Source of the DNA: Thiodiazotropha sp040506705
GTDB taxonomy: Bacteria > Pseudomonadota > Gammaproteobacteria > Chromatiales > Chromatiaceae
Reading direction: 5' to 3'
DNA length: 64,000 nt
NCBI GenBank assembly: GCA_040506705.1
Contig: JBEVWG010000058.1
Span: forward strand, 38,072-102,071
This document shows, piece after piece, positions 34,263 through 43,565 of this stretch. Each line of letters opens with the position of its first letter. The stretch's first letter is position 1. The notes under the pieces are model-generated. The model saw only the letters and a list, made by a program, of their open reading frames with translations. It did no database searches and had not been told where the DNA came from. Both the position numbers and the translations under genes were made by a program.

Positions 34263-35408
34263 TTAGTCACTGCCACTGGCCATAATCTTCACTAATTTGC
34301 CTTGTTGCTCATCGATCAGCAAATAGATCGATCCATCAGGGCCCTGGCGCACATCCCTAACTCTTCCCAGTTTGTTAGTCAATATTCTCTCTTCATGGAC
34401 AATTTTGTCACCCTCCAGCTCCAATCTGACTAATTGCTGAAATTTCAAAGAGCCTACTAACAGATTGCCCCGCCAAGGTGGAAGTTGGTTACCGGTATAA
34501 AAGGCCATGCCTGATGGTGCTATCGATGGTATCCAGGTGTGTAGAGGCTGTTCCATTCCTGCTTTATGAGTGCCTTCGCCTATTTTTGTTCCAATCACAT
34601 AGTTGACGCCATAGGTGATAGTAGGCCAGCCATAGTTGTGACCTGCTTTTGGGATGTTTATCTCATCACCACCCTGAGGGCCATGTTCATGGGTCCATAA
34701 CAGACCGGTCGAAGGGTGAAGTGCAGCGCCCTGGATATTTCTGTGCCCATAACTGTAGATCTCGGGTCTCGCGTTTTTATGCGCTACAAAAGGATTGTCT
34801 TTGGGGATGCTGCCATCATCATGCAAGCGGATCACCGAGCCAGCATGATCCGACAGATCTTGTGCTCTGGATTTATCGCCCCGGTCACCGAGGGTGATAA
34901 ACAGCTCGCCTCTTTTGTTAAAAACCAGGCGCGAGCCAAAATGGTGTCTGGAGTTATTCTTGTTCGATAATCGAAAAATTATCTCTATCTCATTAAGGCG
35001 GTGATTATTCAATTTCCCCCTGGCTACTGCAGTACCATAGCCATCATCAGACTTTTCGGCAAAAGAGAAGTAGATATATCGATTATTTTCGAATTGTGGA
35101 TGAAGCACTATATCGAGTAGGCCACCCTGCCCATGTTGACGAATAGCCGGGAGACCACCGATTGGTTTGGGATCGAGATTGCCATTGGCGTCTAAGTAAC
35201 GCAATTTTCCTGACCGCTCTGTGATCAGCATGTCACCCTCAGGCAGGAAAGCCAGAGACCAGGGGTGGGAGAGCTCCTCAGTGAGGATCTCATAACGAAT
35301 ACTGAGCTTTTCTGTCTCGATGACTTGCGAGGCCACTACTATCTGACAGGAAAACAATACTATAAGTGCTAACGTATATATGGTTCTTTTACTGATTGTC
35401 TTGTGCAC
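34263..35408 (-). CDS. PQQ-dependent sugar dehydrogenase (Asd/YliI-like)
   Basis: A 381-residue soluble quinoprotein of the GSDH/aldose-sugar-dehydrogenase family, periplasmic by its signal peptide (TLALIVLFSCQIVVAS). Family landmarks in order: HPWSLAFLPEGDMLITERSG near residue 48, RQHGQGGLLDIVLHP near residue 90 with the catalytic His, FGSRLVFNKRGELFITLGDRGD near residue 157, YGHRNIQGAALHP and HEHGPQGGDEIN near residue 235. It oxidises aldoses, passing electrons to the respiratory chain via PQQ. It stands alone. Confidence 0.9.
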   Translation of the reverse strand: MHKTISKRTIYTLALIVLFSCQIVVASQVIETEKLSIRYEILTEELSHPWSLAFLPEGDMLITERSGKLRYLDANGNLDPKPIGGLPAIRQHGQGGLLDIVLHPQFENNRYIYFSFAEKSDDGYGTAVARGKLNNHRLNEIEIIFRLSNKNNSRHHFGSRLVFNKRGELFITLGDRGDKSRAQDLSDHAGSVIRLHDDGSIPKDNPFVAHKNARPEIYSYGHRNIQGAALHPSTGLLWTHEHGPQGGDEINIPKAGHNYGWPTITYGVNYVIGTKIGEGTHKAGMEQPLHTWIPSIAPSGMAFYTGNQLPPWRGNLLVGSLKFQQLVRLELEGDKIVHEERILTNKLGRVRDVRQGPDGSIYLLIDEQQGKLVKIMASGSD

Positions 35409-35575
35409 ATCAAGCTCCTTCGCAGTGTTGATTCAGCTAAGGGTTAACTGTTTTGGCATAATTAATAGCGGTGTCCTTAATTAGAGGCTTTTAAAGAAAA
35501 CCTCTATATCAAGATGAATCTATCGAAGCAGATCTGCAACCCTGGTATATTTAAGGAAGCTCTGATTCCTACTGT

Positions 35576-36007
35576 ATGAAATATAGTTCAATGTCTCTAT
35601 CGATAACCAAACAGATATCAATTCCAGAAAATGAGGTTGAATTTAATGCGATACGAGCCCAAGGTGCGGGGGGGCAAAATGTCAATAAAGTCTCATCGGC
35701 TATCCATCTACGCTTTGATATCCATGCTTCATCCTTGCCAGGGCTGATAAAAGAGCGTCTTCTTAAGCTGTCAGACAACAGAATCAGTCGAGACGGGATC
35801 ATTGTGATTAAGGCTCAACGTTACCGGGATCAGGATAAAAATCGCCATGACGCACTGCAGAGGCTTCGCTCAATGGTGGAACTCGCTGTTGTTGCTCAGA
35901 AAAAACGTAAACCAACCCGGCCAACAAAATCGTCAGTACGGCGTCGGCTCGATGCAAAGAACCGGCGTGCTCAGCAGAAGACGTTGCGACGAAAAGTAAT
36001 AGACTGA
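35576..36007 (+). CDS. arfB: Ribosome rescue factor ArfB (YaeJ)
   Basis: A 143-residue peptidyl-tRNA hydrolase that frees ribosomes stalled on non-stop mRNA. The catalytic GGQ lies in AIRAQGAGGQNVNKVSSAIHL (near residue 30). The C-terminal basic tail (RKPTRPTKSSVRRRLDAKNRR) enters the empty mRNA channel. Translation may start at 35576 or at the in-frame ATG 35591, which gives the usual N-terminus. The neighbouring yaeQ is its partner in enterobacterial genomes as well. Confidence 0.95.
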   Translation: MKYSSMSLSITKQISIPENEVEFNAIRAQGAGGQNVNKVSSAIHLRFDIHASSLPGLIKERLLKLSDNRISRDGIIVIKAQRYRDQDKNRHDALQRLRSMVELAVVAQKKRKPTRPTKSSVRRRLDAKNRRAQQKTLRRKVID

Positions 36008-36157
36008 CACTCAATCTGTTCAGTACAGACCATTTCTTAGCAAAATCTTTGCGGTTTTTGGCAATCAGGCAGCAAGGTTCGTATCATTGCGGCATTTATC
36101 AGGGATTTCCCTGGTCCATTGTAAGATCACTAACCAATCACGAGGTAGACTACTGTT

Positions 36158-36694
36158 GTGGCTTTAAAAGCAACCATCTTCAAGGCGGAACTGCAGGTCT
36201 CCAATATGGATCAGCAACATTACGCTACCTATAACCTGACTCTGGCAAGGCACCCTTCAGAAACTGATCAACGTATGATGCTGCGTTTGGTTGCATTTGC
36301 CCTGAATGCAGATGAGCTATTGAGTTTTACCAAGGGCATCAGCACTGAAGATGAGCCTGATCTCTGGTTGAAAAGCCTGAGTGACGAGATAGAGCTTTGG
36401 ATCGAGTTAGGACAACCCGATGAAAAAAGGATTCGCCGAGCGTGCGGTCGTGCCAGGAAGGTGACGGTATATCCCTATGCCGAGCGTAGTGCAGGTGTCT
36501 GGTGGGAGCAGATGCGAGACGTAGTAAGTCGTTTCACCAATTTGTCTGTTCTCAGGCTATCTGCGGTCGATGATGGTCTACTGCAAGATCTGGCTCAGCG
36601 TAATATGCATCTGCATGTCACCATTCAGGAAGGGCAGGTGTGGCTGGGTGATGAGCAACAAACGGTTATGGTTGAGCTTCATCAGTTGCAGTAG
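36158..36694 (+). CDS. yaeQ: YaeQ family protein
   Basis: A 178-residue protein, full length for YaeQ. It has a GTG start supported by GAGGTAG upstream and the family N-terminus MALKATIFKAELQVSNMD. SDEIELWIELGQPDEKRIRRA near residue 90 resembles the PD-(D/E)xK-like core noted for YaeQ. The biological role is unclear; E. coli YaeQ was once linked to haemolysin expression. Its last ~160 bases form the left member of the direct repeat that recurs, decayed, at 49125-49280. Confidence 0.92.
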   Translation: MALKATIFKAELQVSNMDQQHYATYNLTLARHPSETDQRMMLRLVAFALNADELLSFTKGISTEDEPDLWLKSLSDEIELWIELGQPDEKRIRRACGRARKVTVYPYAERSAGVWWEQMRDVVSRFTNLSVLRLSAVDDGLLQDLAQRNMHLHVTIQEGQVWLGDEQQTVMVELHQLQ

Positions 36695-36873
36695 TGGCTG
36701 GTTACTACTGATTTCATCTCTTTTCAGGGGTGATCTACCGACTTCAGTAGATAGGTCTTTTCCACCTTTTTGCTAACTCCCTGTTCACGGTATCGATCAC
36801 TCTTTGAGCAGATCAAGTGTATGCAATAAGTTGACGGTGTAGTGCGGCTCGAATAGTGCTCTGAGACCACCTC
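36533..36873 (+). repeat. Left direct repeat (yaeQ 3' end + tpm 3' remnant)
   Basis: About 345 bp that aligns, in the same orientation, with 49125-49470 by clear stretches such as AAGATCTGGCTCAGC, TCACGGTATCGATC and GAGCAGATCAAGTGTATG. Here the yaeQ side is intact and the tpm side decayed; at the right copy the state is reversed. Confidence 0.85.
36724..36873 (-). pseudogene. Remnant of thiopurine methyltransferase (tpm) C-terminus
   Basis: The minus strand reads EPHYTVNLLHTLDLLK, then after a frameshift DRYREQGVSKKVEKTYLL-KSVDHP and a stop. This corresponds to the C-terminal ~45 residues of the intact Tpm at 49316-50008. A second indel lies in the EEVRS region at the upstream end. Nothing of the rest of the gene remains before the ArsR promoter. 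Confidence 0.85.
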
Positions 36874-36921
36874 AACTATATATGCTTGATCGTATATACC
36901 GTTTTCCGTATATTATGCTGC

Positions 36922-37275
36922 ATGAATATAAATCCAAAAGAGTTATTTTCCAGTCTCTCTCACGAGACCAGAATACGTTGCATCTCTTTACTACTTCAAC
37001 ACGAAGAGCTATGTGTCTGTGAGTTAACCCATGCAATTGGTGCTGCACAGCCCCATATCTCCCGTCATCTGGCACAGCTACGAGAAGCCGGAGTGATCCT
37101 TGACCGCCGAGATGGGCTTTGGATTCACTACCGGATCAACCCCGATCTTCCCTCTTGGGTTATGGGTGTTCTGTCTGAAACCCTGCACGGCATTAAGCAG
37201 GAACCGCCTTTTAAACAGGATGCTGACACGCTCGCCGTGATGCCCAACAGGCCGGGCTCACCCAGATGTGCATAA
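36922..37275 (+). CDS. arsR: ArsR family metal/metalloid-responsive repressor
   Basis: A 117-residue winged-helix repressor. ATG at 36922 (MNINPKELFSSLSHETRIR) is preferred over an upstream TTG. The sensor motif ELCVCELTHAIG in helix alpha-3 carries the paired Cys residues used by arsenite-type ArsR proteins. The recognition helix is AAQPHISRHLAQLREAGVI. A third Cys lies in the last residues (SPRCA). It is likely to repress itself and the three genes downstream, via the AT-rich repeats (CGTATATACCG, CCGTATATTATG) just upstream. Confidence 0.9.
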   Translation: MNINPKELFSSLSHETRIRCISLLLQHEELCVCELTHAIGAAQPHISRHLAQLREAGVILDRRDGLWIHYRINPDLPSWVMGVLSETLHGIKQEPPFKQDADTLAVMPNRPGSPRCA

Positions 37276-37362
37276 CTCTCATCTGCAAACATCACAAATT
37301 CAATCAAGAGATACAGTCATGATATACAAGGCCAACAAACCATCCATGGTGGAGTTTGATTT

Positions 37363-38289
37363 ATGATTCGCTCTACCCTGTTTATCTGGCTTGTTCTCAT
37401 CTCTTTCGGGACAGGTGCCTTTGAGCTGGCAGTTGAACCTGTCAGTAAAAATAGTTACGCATTAGTCGGTGAGATTGGCCCCCGCACACCCAAAAACCAT
37501 GCCCTGAACAATACACTTGGTTTTGTGGTGACCAGTGACGGTGTTGTCCTTGTTGGCTCAGGCGCATTGCCTGCGGGTGCGGAGTTGATCGAAAAGGCGG
37601 TCGCAAGTGTGACCAATAAACCGATTCGACTGGTCGTTAATATTGGGGTTCAGGATCATCACTGGCTGGGTAACAGCTACTTTGCTGACAAAGGAATCAC
37701 CATCAAGGCGCTTAGAAGGACTGTAGAGAGTCAGCGCCAGCAAGTTGATGCACAACTCGTACGACTTAAAGCCCAGGTTGGTGATAGGGCCGACACCGTT
37801 AAACCAGTGTTTGCCTCAGAGGTAGTGGATGCCGACCAGCAGGCTTTCACAATTGGCGCGGTTACTTTCAACCTGATTTGGCCAGGTGACGGTCATTTTG
37901 CTGGCGATGCCGTGTTGTGGATTGCTGAGACAAGCACCCTGTTCAGCGGCGATTTTGTATTCAATGACCGTATGCTAGGTATCCATCCCACCACACCTGT
38001 TGCCAAATGGCAGAATTCGTTCCATGTCATTGAACAACTGGAGCCTCTGCATGTTGTGCCTGGCCATGGCCATCCCGCAGATCTCGACAAAGCTCGTCGC
38101 GATACCGGTAACTATCTTGACTGGCTTGTAGTGCAGGTTGGCAAAGCGCTGGATGAGTGGCAGGAACTGAGCGACACGTTGGAAGTATTGGCGAATGCGC
38201 CTGATTTTACCCACCTGAAATTCTACAAAAACTGGCACAAACGCAATATTCACCAGACTTACTTACAATTTGAAGCCATGAGGGAATAA
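37363..38289 (+). CDS. Exported MBL-fold metallo-hydrolase with altered His motif
   Basis: A 308-residue metallo-beta-lactamase-fold protein with a signal peptide (LFIWLVLISFGTGAFE). The usual HxHxDH motif is degenerate: NIGVQDHHWLGN keeps DHH but lacks the first two His residues. Later motifs are recognisable: WPGDGHFAGDAVLWI near residue 168, LFSGDFVFNDRM near residue 190 and VVPGHGHPADLDKAR near residue 230. Related exported MBL proteins accompany sulfur or quinoprotein systems. It lies between arsR and the thioredoxin-like gene, in the same operon. Confidence 0.8.
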   Translation: MIRSTLFIWLVLISFGTGAFELAVEPVSKNSYALVGEIGPRTPKNHALNNTLGFVVTSDGVVLVGSGALPAGAELIEKAVASVTNKPIRLVVNIGVQDHHWLGNSYFADKGITIKALRRTVESQRQQVDAQLVRLKAQVGDRADTVKPVFASEVVDADQQAFTIGAVTFNLIWPGDGHFAGDAVLWIAETSTLFSGDFVFNDRMLGIHPTTPVAKWQNSFHVIEQLEPLHVVPGHGHPADLDKARRDTGNYLDWLVVQVGKALDEWQELSDTLEVLANAPDFTHLKFYKNWHKRNIHQTYLQFEAMRE

Positions 38290-38292
38290 GAG

Positions 38293-38529
38293 ATGAAAAT
38301 CATCAAAGTACTGGGTTCGGGATGCAAGAACTGTGAGACCACTGCCAAATTGATCACCCTTGCTGCAGAACAGGCAGGTGTAGAGATTGAACTGGAAAAA
38401 GTCACCGATATGGCTCAAATCATGAGCTACGGTGTGATGTCCACACCCGGCGTGGTAGTCGATGGTGAGGTCGTCCACTCAGGAGGATTACCTGGGCCTG
38501 ACCTGGTGCGTCAATGGGTTTCAGATTAA
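38293..38529 (+). CDS. Small thioredoxin-like (redox-active disulfide) protein
   Basis: A 78-residue glutaredoxin/thioredoxin-fold protein of the small redox-active disulfide family. The active site is GSGCKNCETTAK (CxxC at residues 11-14), and cis-Pro lies in VMSTPGVVVDGEVVHSGGLP. It starts three bases after the MBL stop codon. It commonly pairs with YraQ/UPF0718-type permeases, which is the next gene. Confidence 0.9.
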   Translation: MKIIKVLGSGCKNCETTAKLITLAAEQAGVEIELEKVTDMAQIMSYGVMSTPGVVVDGEVVHSGGLPGPDLVRQWVSD

Positions 38530-38601
38530 GAAACCTAATTCGATCCCACTATGAACTGATAAGGAGATCAGGTTCAAGCCAGGAGTTAGGAGAGAATCCC
38601 G

Positions 38602-39555
38602 TTGTTCGATGCTTTTGCTAAAATAGTCGTTTTTCAGCTGCTCAATATATCAGCGGATACGCAGCTTGGAGCCGCTTTGCATTTTTTCGTCATGGATGTG
38701 GCGAAAATCTTTTTTCTTCTGGTTGTCATCATCTATGTGATGGGACTGTTGCGTGCATTTCTTTCACCTGAGCGGGTGCGAGAATATGTACAAAACCGGC
38801 CGGATTGGCAGGCAAGAGGGATGGCTGTCACTTTAGGTGCGGTTACACCCTTTTGCTCCTGTTCATCTGTGCCCCTGTTTATCGGTTTTGTTGAAGCAGG
38901 TATTCCCCTTGGGGTCACATTCTCGTTTCTAATCGCTTCACCAATGATCAATGAAGTCGCCGTTGTGATTCTTATCGGTATTCTTGGCTGGAAACTCACC
39001 CTGCTCTATGTGACTGCTGGATTGCTGGTGGCATGGTTTGGCGGATTGGCAATGAAGTGGCTGAAAACCGAGCGCTGGGTAGAGGAGTACGTGTGGGATA
39101 TCCAAATGGGCAAAGTGGCCCAGCCCAGAATCAATACCTCTCTCAAGGGGCGACACCAATACGCAATGGGGGAAGTTAGAGAGATTGTCAGAAGAATCTG
39201 GAAGTGGGTACTGCTTGGTGTAGGCGTGGGTGCTCTTTTCCATGGCTTTGTTCCCGAGGGTTGGGTTAGTTCCCATCTTGCTTCCGGTAATTGGTATGAC
39301 GTACCTACAGCCGTTCTGCTGGGGATACCGCTCTATTCCAATGCCACCGGCATAATCCCCGTAGCTGAGGCTATGCTTGGGAAAGGCGTTGCTATAGGTA
39401 CGACACTGGCACTGATGATGAGCGTTGCAGCCTTGTCACTGCCTGAGATACTCATCCTGAGAAAGGTAATCAAATGGCAGGCACTGGCGATATTCGCACT
39501 CGTTCTGGCGGTTTCATTTATTTTTGTCGGCTGGCTCTTTAACGGGATTGTGTGA
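38602..39555 (+). CDS. YraQ/UPF0718-type permease
   Basis: A 317-residue membrane protein with about eight hydrophobic segments. The signature TPFCSCSSVPLFIGFVEAGIPLG near residues 81-103 and SPMINEVAVVIL mark the predicted permease family that includes ArsP-like organoarsenical exporters. The start is TTG at 38602 with GGAGAG upstream. In an arsR operon with a thioredoxin-like protein, export of an arsenical or other thiol-reactive compound is plausible, but the substrate is unproven. Confidence 0.85.
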   Translation: MFDAFAKIVVFQLLNISADTQLGAALHFFVMDVAKIFFLLVVIIYVMGLLRAFLSPERVREYVQNRPDWQARGMAVTLGAVTPFCSCSSVPLFIGFVEAGIPLGVTFSFLIASPMINEVAVVILIGILGWKLTLLYVTAGLLVAWFGGLAMKWLKTERWVEEYVWDIQMGKVAQPRINTSLKGRHQYAMGEVREIVRRIWKWVLLGVGVGALFHGFVPEGWVSSHLASGNWYDVPTAVLLGIPLYSNATGIIPVAEAMLGKGVAIGTTLALMMSVAALSLPEILILRKVIKWQALAIFALVLAVSFIFVGWLFNGIV

Positions 39556-39992
39556 AAGGTTTTTAAAACATTATCTATATTCTGCATGCCATGGTTGCTG
39601 CTTATCCCTCCATAATTTATGCCCGACTTAAATAGATATGTGGTAAGGCGATGTTACTTACCACATCAAAGTCTGAAGTTGCCTGTTGTTTTTAGATGCA
39701 TGCTTAGCTCTTTTCTCCACACCCAGAACAGACCGAGATAACCGGTAAGATTCTAATTCTTGGTATTTTTCAGAAATTCTTTGGTGGCTGCATTGTTGGG
39801 GATTGTGGCTATACACTCGAAATGTTCGAAACATGACAACGGGGGTGTTACTCAATAGCAAAAAAAGACGAAGAAATACAGTGAGATATGTTTATCCATG
39901 ATTATGGAATATAAATTGCACAGTGTTCAGGTTCGGTTGTTTTGACCAGTTACACACTTAACCAAACTGTTTGAACCGGAGAGCAGAACGAA
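39556..39992. other. Intergenic region, no gene seen
   Basis: A 437-bp gap before the Amt-GGDEF gene. It contains a short dyad around GAAATGTTCGAAACAT near 39817-39834 but no credible coding frame. It should include the promoter for the fusion gene. Confidence 0.45.
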
Positions 39993-41879
39993 GTGGATGC
40001 AATTAGTAGTGACATGTTATGGATCTTGACCTGTGGGTTTTTAGTTACCTTGATGCAGGGAGGATTTACCTGCCTTGAAAGTGGACTGGTCCGCTCTAAA
40101 AACAGCATCAATGTCGCCATCAAAAATCTGGTCGATTTCTGTATTTCCCTATCGCTATATGCTCTGTTTGGTTTTGGCCTCATGTTCGGTACCAGCCAAT
40201 GGGGTTTGTTGGGTACTGATCATTTTATGGTTGGAAATGGTACAGGTGGACATGACTTAAGCTTTTTCTTCTTCGAGGCGGTTTTTTGTGGAACGGCAGC
40301 AACCATCGTTTCCGGTGCTGTGGCGGAACGAATGCGCTTTCTTGGGTATATCCTTACAACAGTCGTTCTGGCCGGCACCATATATCCTATTGTCGGCCAT
40401 TGGGCATGGGCCATGAATGAGGCTGGAGAGATGACAGGGTGGCTTGGCCAAATGGGCTTCAAAGATTTTGCCGGATCCTCTGTGGTTCACTCTGTCGGTG
40501 GTTGGATTGCTCTGGCTGCGCTGATTATTATCGGCCCCAGGATCGGCCGATTCGGTGAAAATGGACGACCTGTAGAGGGTCACTCTCTGCCAATCGCCAC
40601 TGTTGGGGTTTTTCTGCTCTGGTTCGGCTGGTTTGGATTCAATGGCGGTTCCACCCTGCGCCTGTCAAACGATATACCGCTGATCATAGTCAACACTGCG
40701 ATGGCTGGTGCTGTGGGTGGTATCAGTGCATTGACTGCCAGTTGGCTACGTGATGGGCAACCCTTGGTGGACCGGGTAATGAATGGGGTTATTGCCGGAT
40801 TGGTCGGTATAACGGCAGGTTGTAATCTGGTGGAACCGATCAGTGCTATGCTCATCGGCTTAATTAGTGGTTTTATCGTTGTCTATAGCACACCCATGCT
40901 GGAGCGTTGGAAAATCGACGATGCCATAGGTGCGGTCTCTGTTCATCTGGTAGCCGGTATCTGGGGTACCTTGGCTGTAGCCCTGTTTGCTCCGGATGGT
41001 AGTTGGGGCAGTGAGTTGACTCGATTGGATTTTTTCTGGATTCAACTGCTTGGAGTTACTTCCATCGGTCTCTACAGTTTTGGTTTCGGTTTCTCCCTGT
41101 TGTGGTTACTGAACAAGCTGGTGCCTCTGCGAGTTAGTGCTATGGATGAAAGGATTGGATTGAATATTTCCGAGCATGGGGCCGGTACCTCAATTTTGGA
41201 TCTAATTACTCAGATGGATGAACAAGCCCGTAGCGGTAATTTTTCCAGACCTGTCGATATTGAACCAGAAACTGATGCTGCACCTATTGCCGCCTTTTAT
41301 AATGCGGTGCTTGAGAAATTCATGATGGAGACAAGTCGTCGGCAGACGGCTATGCAGAAGCTCAATCAGATGGCCAATTATGACCCTCTTACCGGTTTGG
41401 TTAATCGTAGATTTTTTTATGAGTCAGTGAGGCGTGCATTAATTCGAGCCCGTCGAAACAAGTCCAGTGGTGCGGTGTTATATTTTGATCTGGATGGTTT
41501 TAAAATCATCAACGACAGCTTCGGTCATGAAGCCGGAGATCGGATTTTGAAAGAGACCGCATTGAGACTTGCCCAGAGTGTTAGGGAAAACGATATTTTA
41601 GGGCGTCTGGGTGGTGATGAGTTTGCGCTACTCATTGAAGACGCAAAGCTTCCCAGAGAAAATGCTATTCAGGTGGCCAGTAAAATCCTTGAGCGTGTTG
41701 AAGAGTCCTATGACTGCCAAGGCGAGACCTGTTTTATTGGTATCTCTATTGGTATTGCAGTTTATCACTATGATAATTATCTGGAAGTCAAGACACTGAT
41801 TAGAAATGCAGACCATGCTATGTATGAGGCGAAGATGGCGGGTAAGGGTACCTATCGAGTTTATGAATCTATTGACTAA
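39993..41879 (+). CDS. Ammonium transporter (Amt)-diguanylate cyclase fusion
   Basis: A 628-residue fusion. Residues about 1-400 form a complete Amt/Rh channel with eleven hydrophobic segments, including GGFTCLESGLVRSKNSINVAIKN, FCGTAATIVSGAVAERM, the twin-His segment SSVVHSVGGW, and SVHLVAGIWGTLAVALF. A short linker precedes the GGDEF domain (about 460-625) with YDPLTGLVNRRFF, FDLDGFKIINDSFGHEAGD, and an intact active site GGDEF. The RxxD inhibitory site is RxxD-like at RENDIL. It is predicted to sense or transport ammonium and tune c-di-GMP. GTG start. Confidence 0.93.
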   Translation: MDAISSDMLWILTCGFLVTLMQGGFTCLESGLVRSKNSINVAIKNLVDFCISLSLYALFGFGLMFGTSQWGLLGTDHFMVGNGTGGHDLSFFFFEAVFCGTAATIVSGAVAERMRFLGYILTTVVLAGTIYPIVGHWAWAMNEAGEMTGWLGQMGFKDFAGSSVVHSVGGWIALAALIIIGPRIGRFGENGRPVEGHSLPIATVGVFLLWFGWFGFNGGSTLRLSNDIPLIIVNTAMAGAVGGISALTASWLRDGQPLVDRVMNGVIAGLVGITAGCNLVEPISAMLIGLISGFIVVYSTPMLERWKIDDAIGAVSVHLVAGIWGTLAVALFAPDGSWGSELTRLDFFWIQLLGVTSIGLYSFGFGFSLLWLLNKLVPLRVSAMDERIGLNISEHGAGTSILDLITQMDEQARSGNFSRPVDIEPETDAAPIAAFYNAVLEKFMMETSRRQTAMQKLNQMANYDPLTGLVNRRFFYESVRRALIRARRNKSSGAVLYFDLDGFKIINDSFGHEAGDRILKETALRLAQSVRENDILGRLGGDEFALLIEDAKLPRENAIQVASKILERVEESYDCQGETCFIGISIGIAVYHYDNYLEVKTLIRNADHAMYEAKMAGKGTYRVYESID

Positions 41880-41936
41880 ATCAAACTGTGTCAGCGGCCT
41901 CTGATGAGGGGCTTCGGCTTAGTATGACCCTATGGA

Positions 41937-42095
41937 TTAAATTATGACTAGTATAGAGGCTCTGCCCTGACCAATGCAGCGGTAGTTCGACCAGCGGTAA
42001 TGCCAGGGTGAATCCACCATCTCAGCACACACTGGATTCCACTCGATATAGCGCATGCGGGTCAACTGCCGCGCTGGTGCCCAAGTCAAGAGTAA
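41937..42095 (-). pseudogene. REP-associated (RAYT/Y1) transposase C-terminal remnant
   Basis: The minus strand reads ARQLTRMRYIEWNPVCAEMV, then DSPWHYRWSNYRCIGQG and a stop. This closely resembles the C-terminal RYIExNPVRAxMV...YRWSSY motif of RAYT transposases. The catalytic Tyr/HUH half is missing, so it is a dead fragment. The following ~270 bp up to 42369 contain no recognisable intact gene. Confidence 0.75.
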
Positions 42096-42369
42096 ACCTG
42101 ACTCAATTTGCTCATATCGTCACTGATACTCTACAGCTTCGCGAGCCAGCTAAAGCTGTTAAAACCCGGTGACCCCAATGACTTCTCGAGCTGCTGATTC
42201 CGCAGGCAGCTGATGCTGCCCCTCGACCACCCACCTGTTTTAGTATGGCCGTGTCAAAATGTTAGCCCGGTATATTGAATATGATACCGAGATATACTAA
42301 ACCCTGATAGCCATCAACATCAGTATATATAAGAACCCTTTCAACTACCGGGCCAACATCGTCGATTAC

Positions 42370-43008
42370 CTAGCTGGTCATTAACGTTTTAGCGCTCGAA
42401 AAAGAGAGATTACTTCGCCACAGCAACATGATGAGAGAAGAAGCCATCAAGTAAAATGTAGGAGGTAGAGGAACTGGAGCAAGATCAGAAACATCGGAAA
42501 CCAGAAAATCACTTCCAATGTTTATTGTCGTTTCCCCAATAAGAGGATTGGAGTCAGTGGTTGTGACGCTTCCACCAAGAAAACTGTCGTTATAGATACT
42601 GAAGTCATCAGATAAGTCAGTGATTAAATCAAGCCCACTGAACGTCAGCTCTATCTGTGCAGGTTGAGGACCAGTTGCGGCCCCTATAGTCCAGACAGTG
42701 TTTAGACCATTACTACTCGTGCTTGTCGTAATAGGTACAGCGTCGGTCAGCTCATAGCTGGCTGGACCATTCAGATCAACCACATCGATATGCCCACCAT
42801 TGACTGCACTATCAAACAGACCAGCCCCTGCGGTAGATGATGTATTTACCACTGTAGTGTCAATTAAAAAATAGCTTCCCGGTTGAACGCCTACATTATT
42901 ACCAAAAATATCCTGTGTTGCACTGAAGTCAAATTGTAGAGTTGCTGCATTTACCATGCATGGTGTTATAAACGCTAGCGAAAGAAATGATAGCCGAGAT
43001 GAAATCAT
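42370..43008 (-). CDS. VPLP/PEP-CTERM-type sorted exported protein
   Basis: A 212-residue secreted protein with a signal peptide (LSFLSLAFITPCMVNA) and a C-terminal sorting signal. The signal is VPLPPTFYLMASSLIMLLW followed by a basic/polar tail, a variant of PEP-CTERM. The middle is a beta-rich, Thr/Ser-rich domain low in Cys. Such proteins are processed by exosortase and attached to exopolysaccharide; no exosortase gene is in the window. Gene-poor flanks and low GC suggest recent acquisition. Confidence 0.75.
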   Translation of the reverse strand: MISSRLSFLSLAFITPCMVNAATLQFDFSATQDIFGNNVGVQPGSYFLIDTTVVNTSSTAGAGLFDSAVNGGHIDVVDLNGPASYELTDAVPITTSTSSNGLNTVWTIGAATGPQPAQIELTFSGLDLITDLSDDFSIYNDSFLGGSVTTTDSNPLIGETTINIGSDFLVSDVSDLAPVPLPPTFYLMASSLIMLLWRSNLSFSSAKTLMTS

Positions 43009-43565
43009 TTTTTATAAATCTCCATACTGATTATTAATTATTCCTGAGGCTACTGTAATTTAAATCAACAGCGACCTCGTCCCTTGTGACATAATCTGAT
43101 CACTCAGATTACGCGCAAGACTGCGACGTTTTAGATAGTATGTAATTGAAGGTAAAGTCTTAGTTGATACTATTTCAGCACAACAAAATTTGTATTATTC
43201 TAAATTGTAATTTAGTTCCGAAAGTCGGTTGTTAACAATCTGTCATAAATAATAGAGATCAGGGTAGTAACTATCTCTTCCATTACAGACATCCATTATG
43301 AAAACATCACAGACCTTTACGCTTAGCCTAAGCCCTAAGATCAAAACCACTCTTTAGTAGTTTAGTTCCTAGCGCACTGCATTGTATTTGAATAAGCAGC
43401 GAGGTCAATAGGAATTATATTCTTTTTTTGGAAAAAACTATTTATACAAAGTGTAATTAAATTGACTGTTTTTTAGTTGAAAGCGTGAGATACAGCCTTA
43501 ATATGGTAATAACCTTATTGTATGCGTATATAGATCCATCTTTTGTTCTTGTATTCTAATACTTC
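43009..43565. other. AT-rich intergenic region, no gene seen
   Basis: A 557-bp stretch with frequent stops on both strands. No promoter, repeat or RNA gene could be recognised. It separates the VPLP-CTERM gene from the end of the solute-binding protein gene, both on the minus strand. Confidence 0.45.

Noticed and set aside
36922..39555. Classical arsenic resistance operon
   Set aside because: ArsR is present, but no ArsB, Acr3, ArsC or ArsA; only a YraQ-type permease with an MBL and a thioredoxin-like protein.
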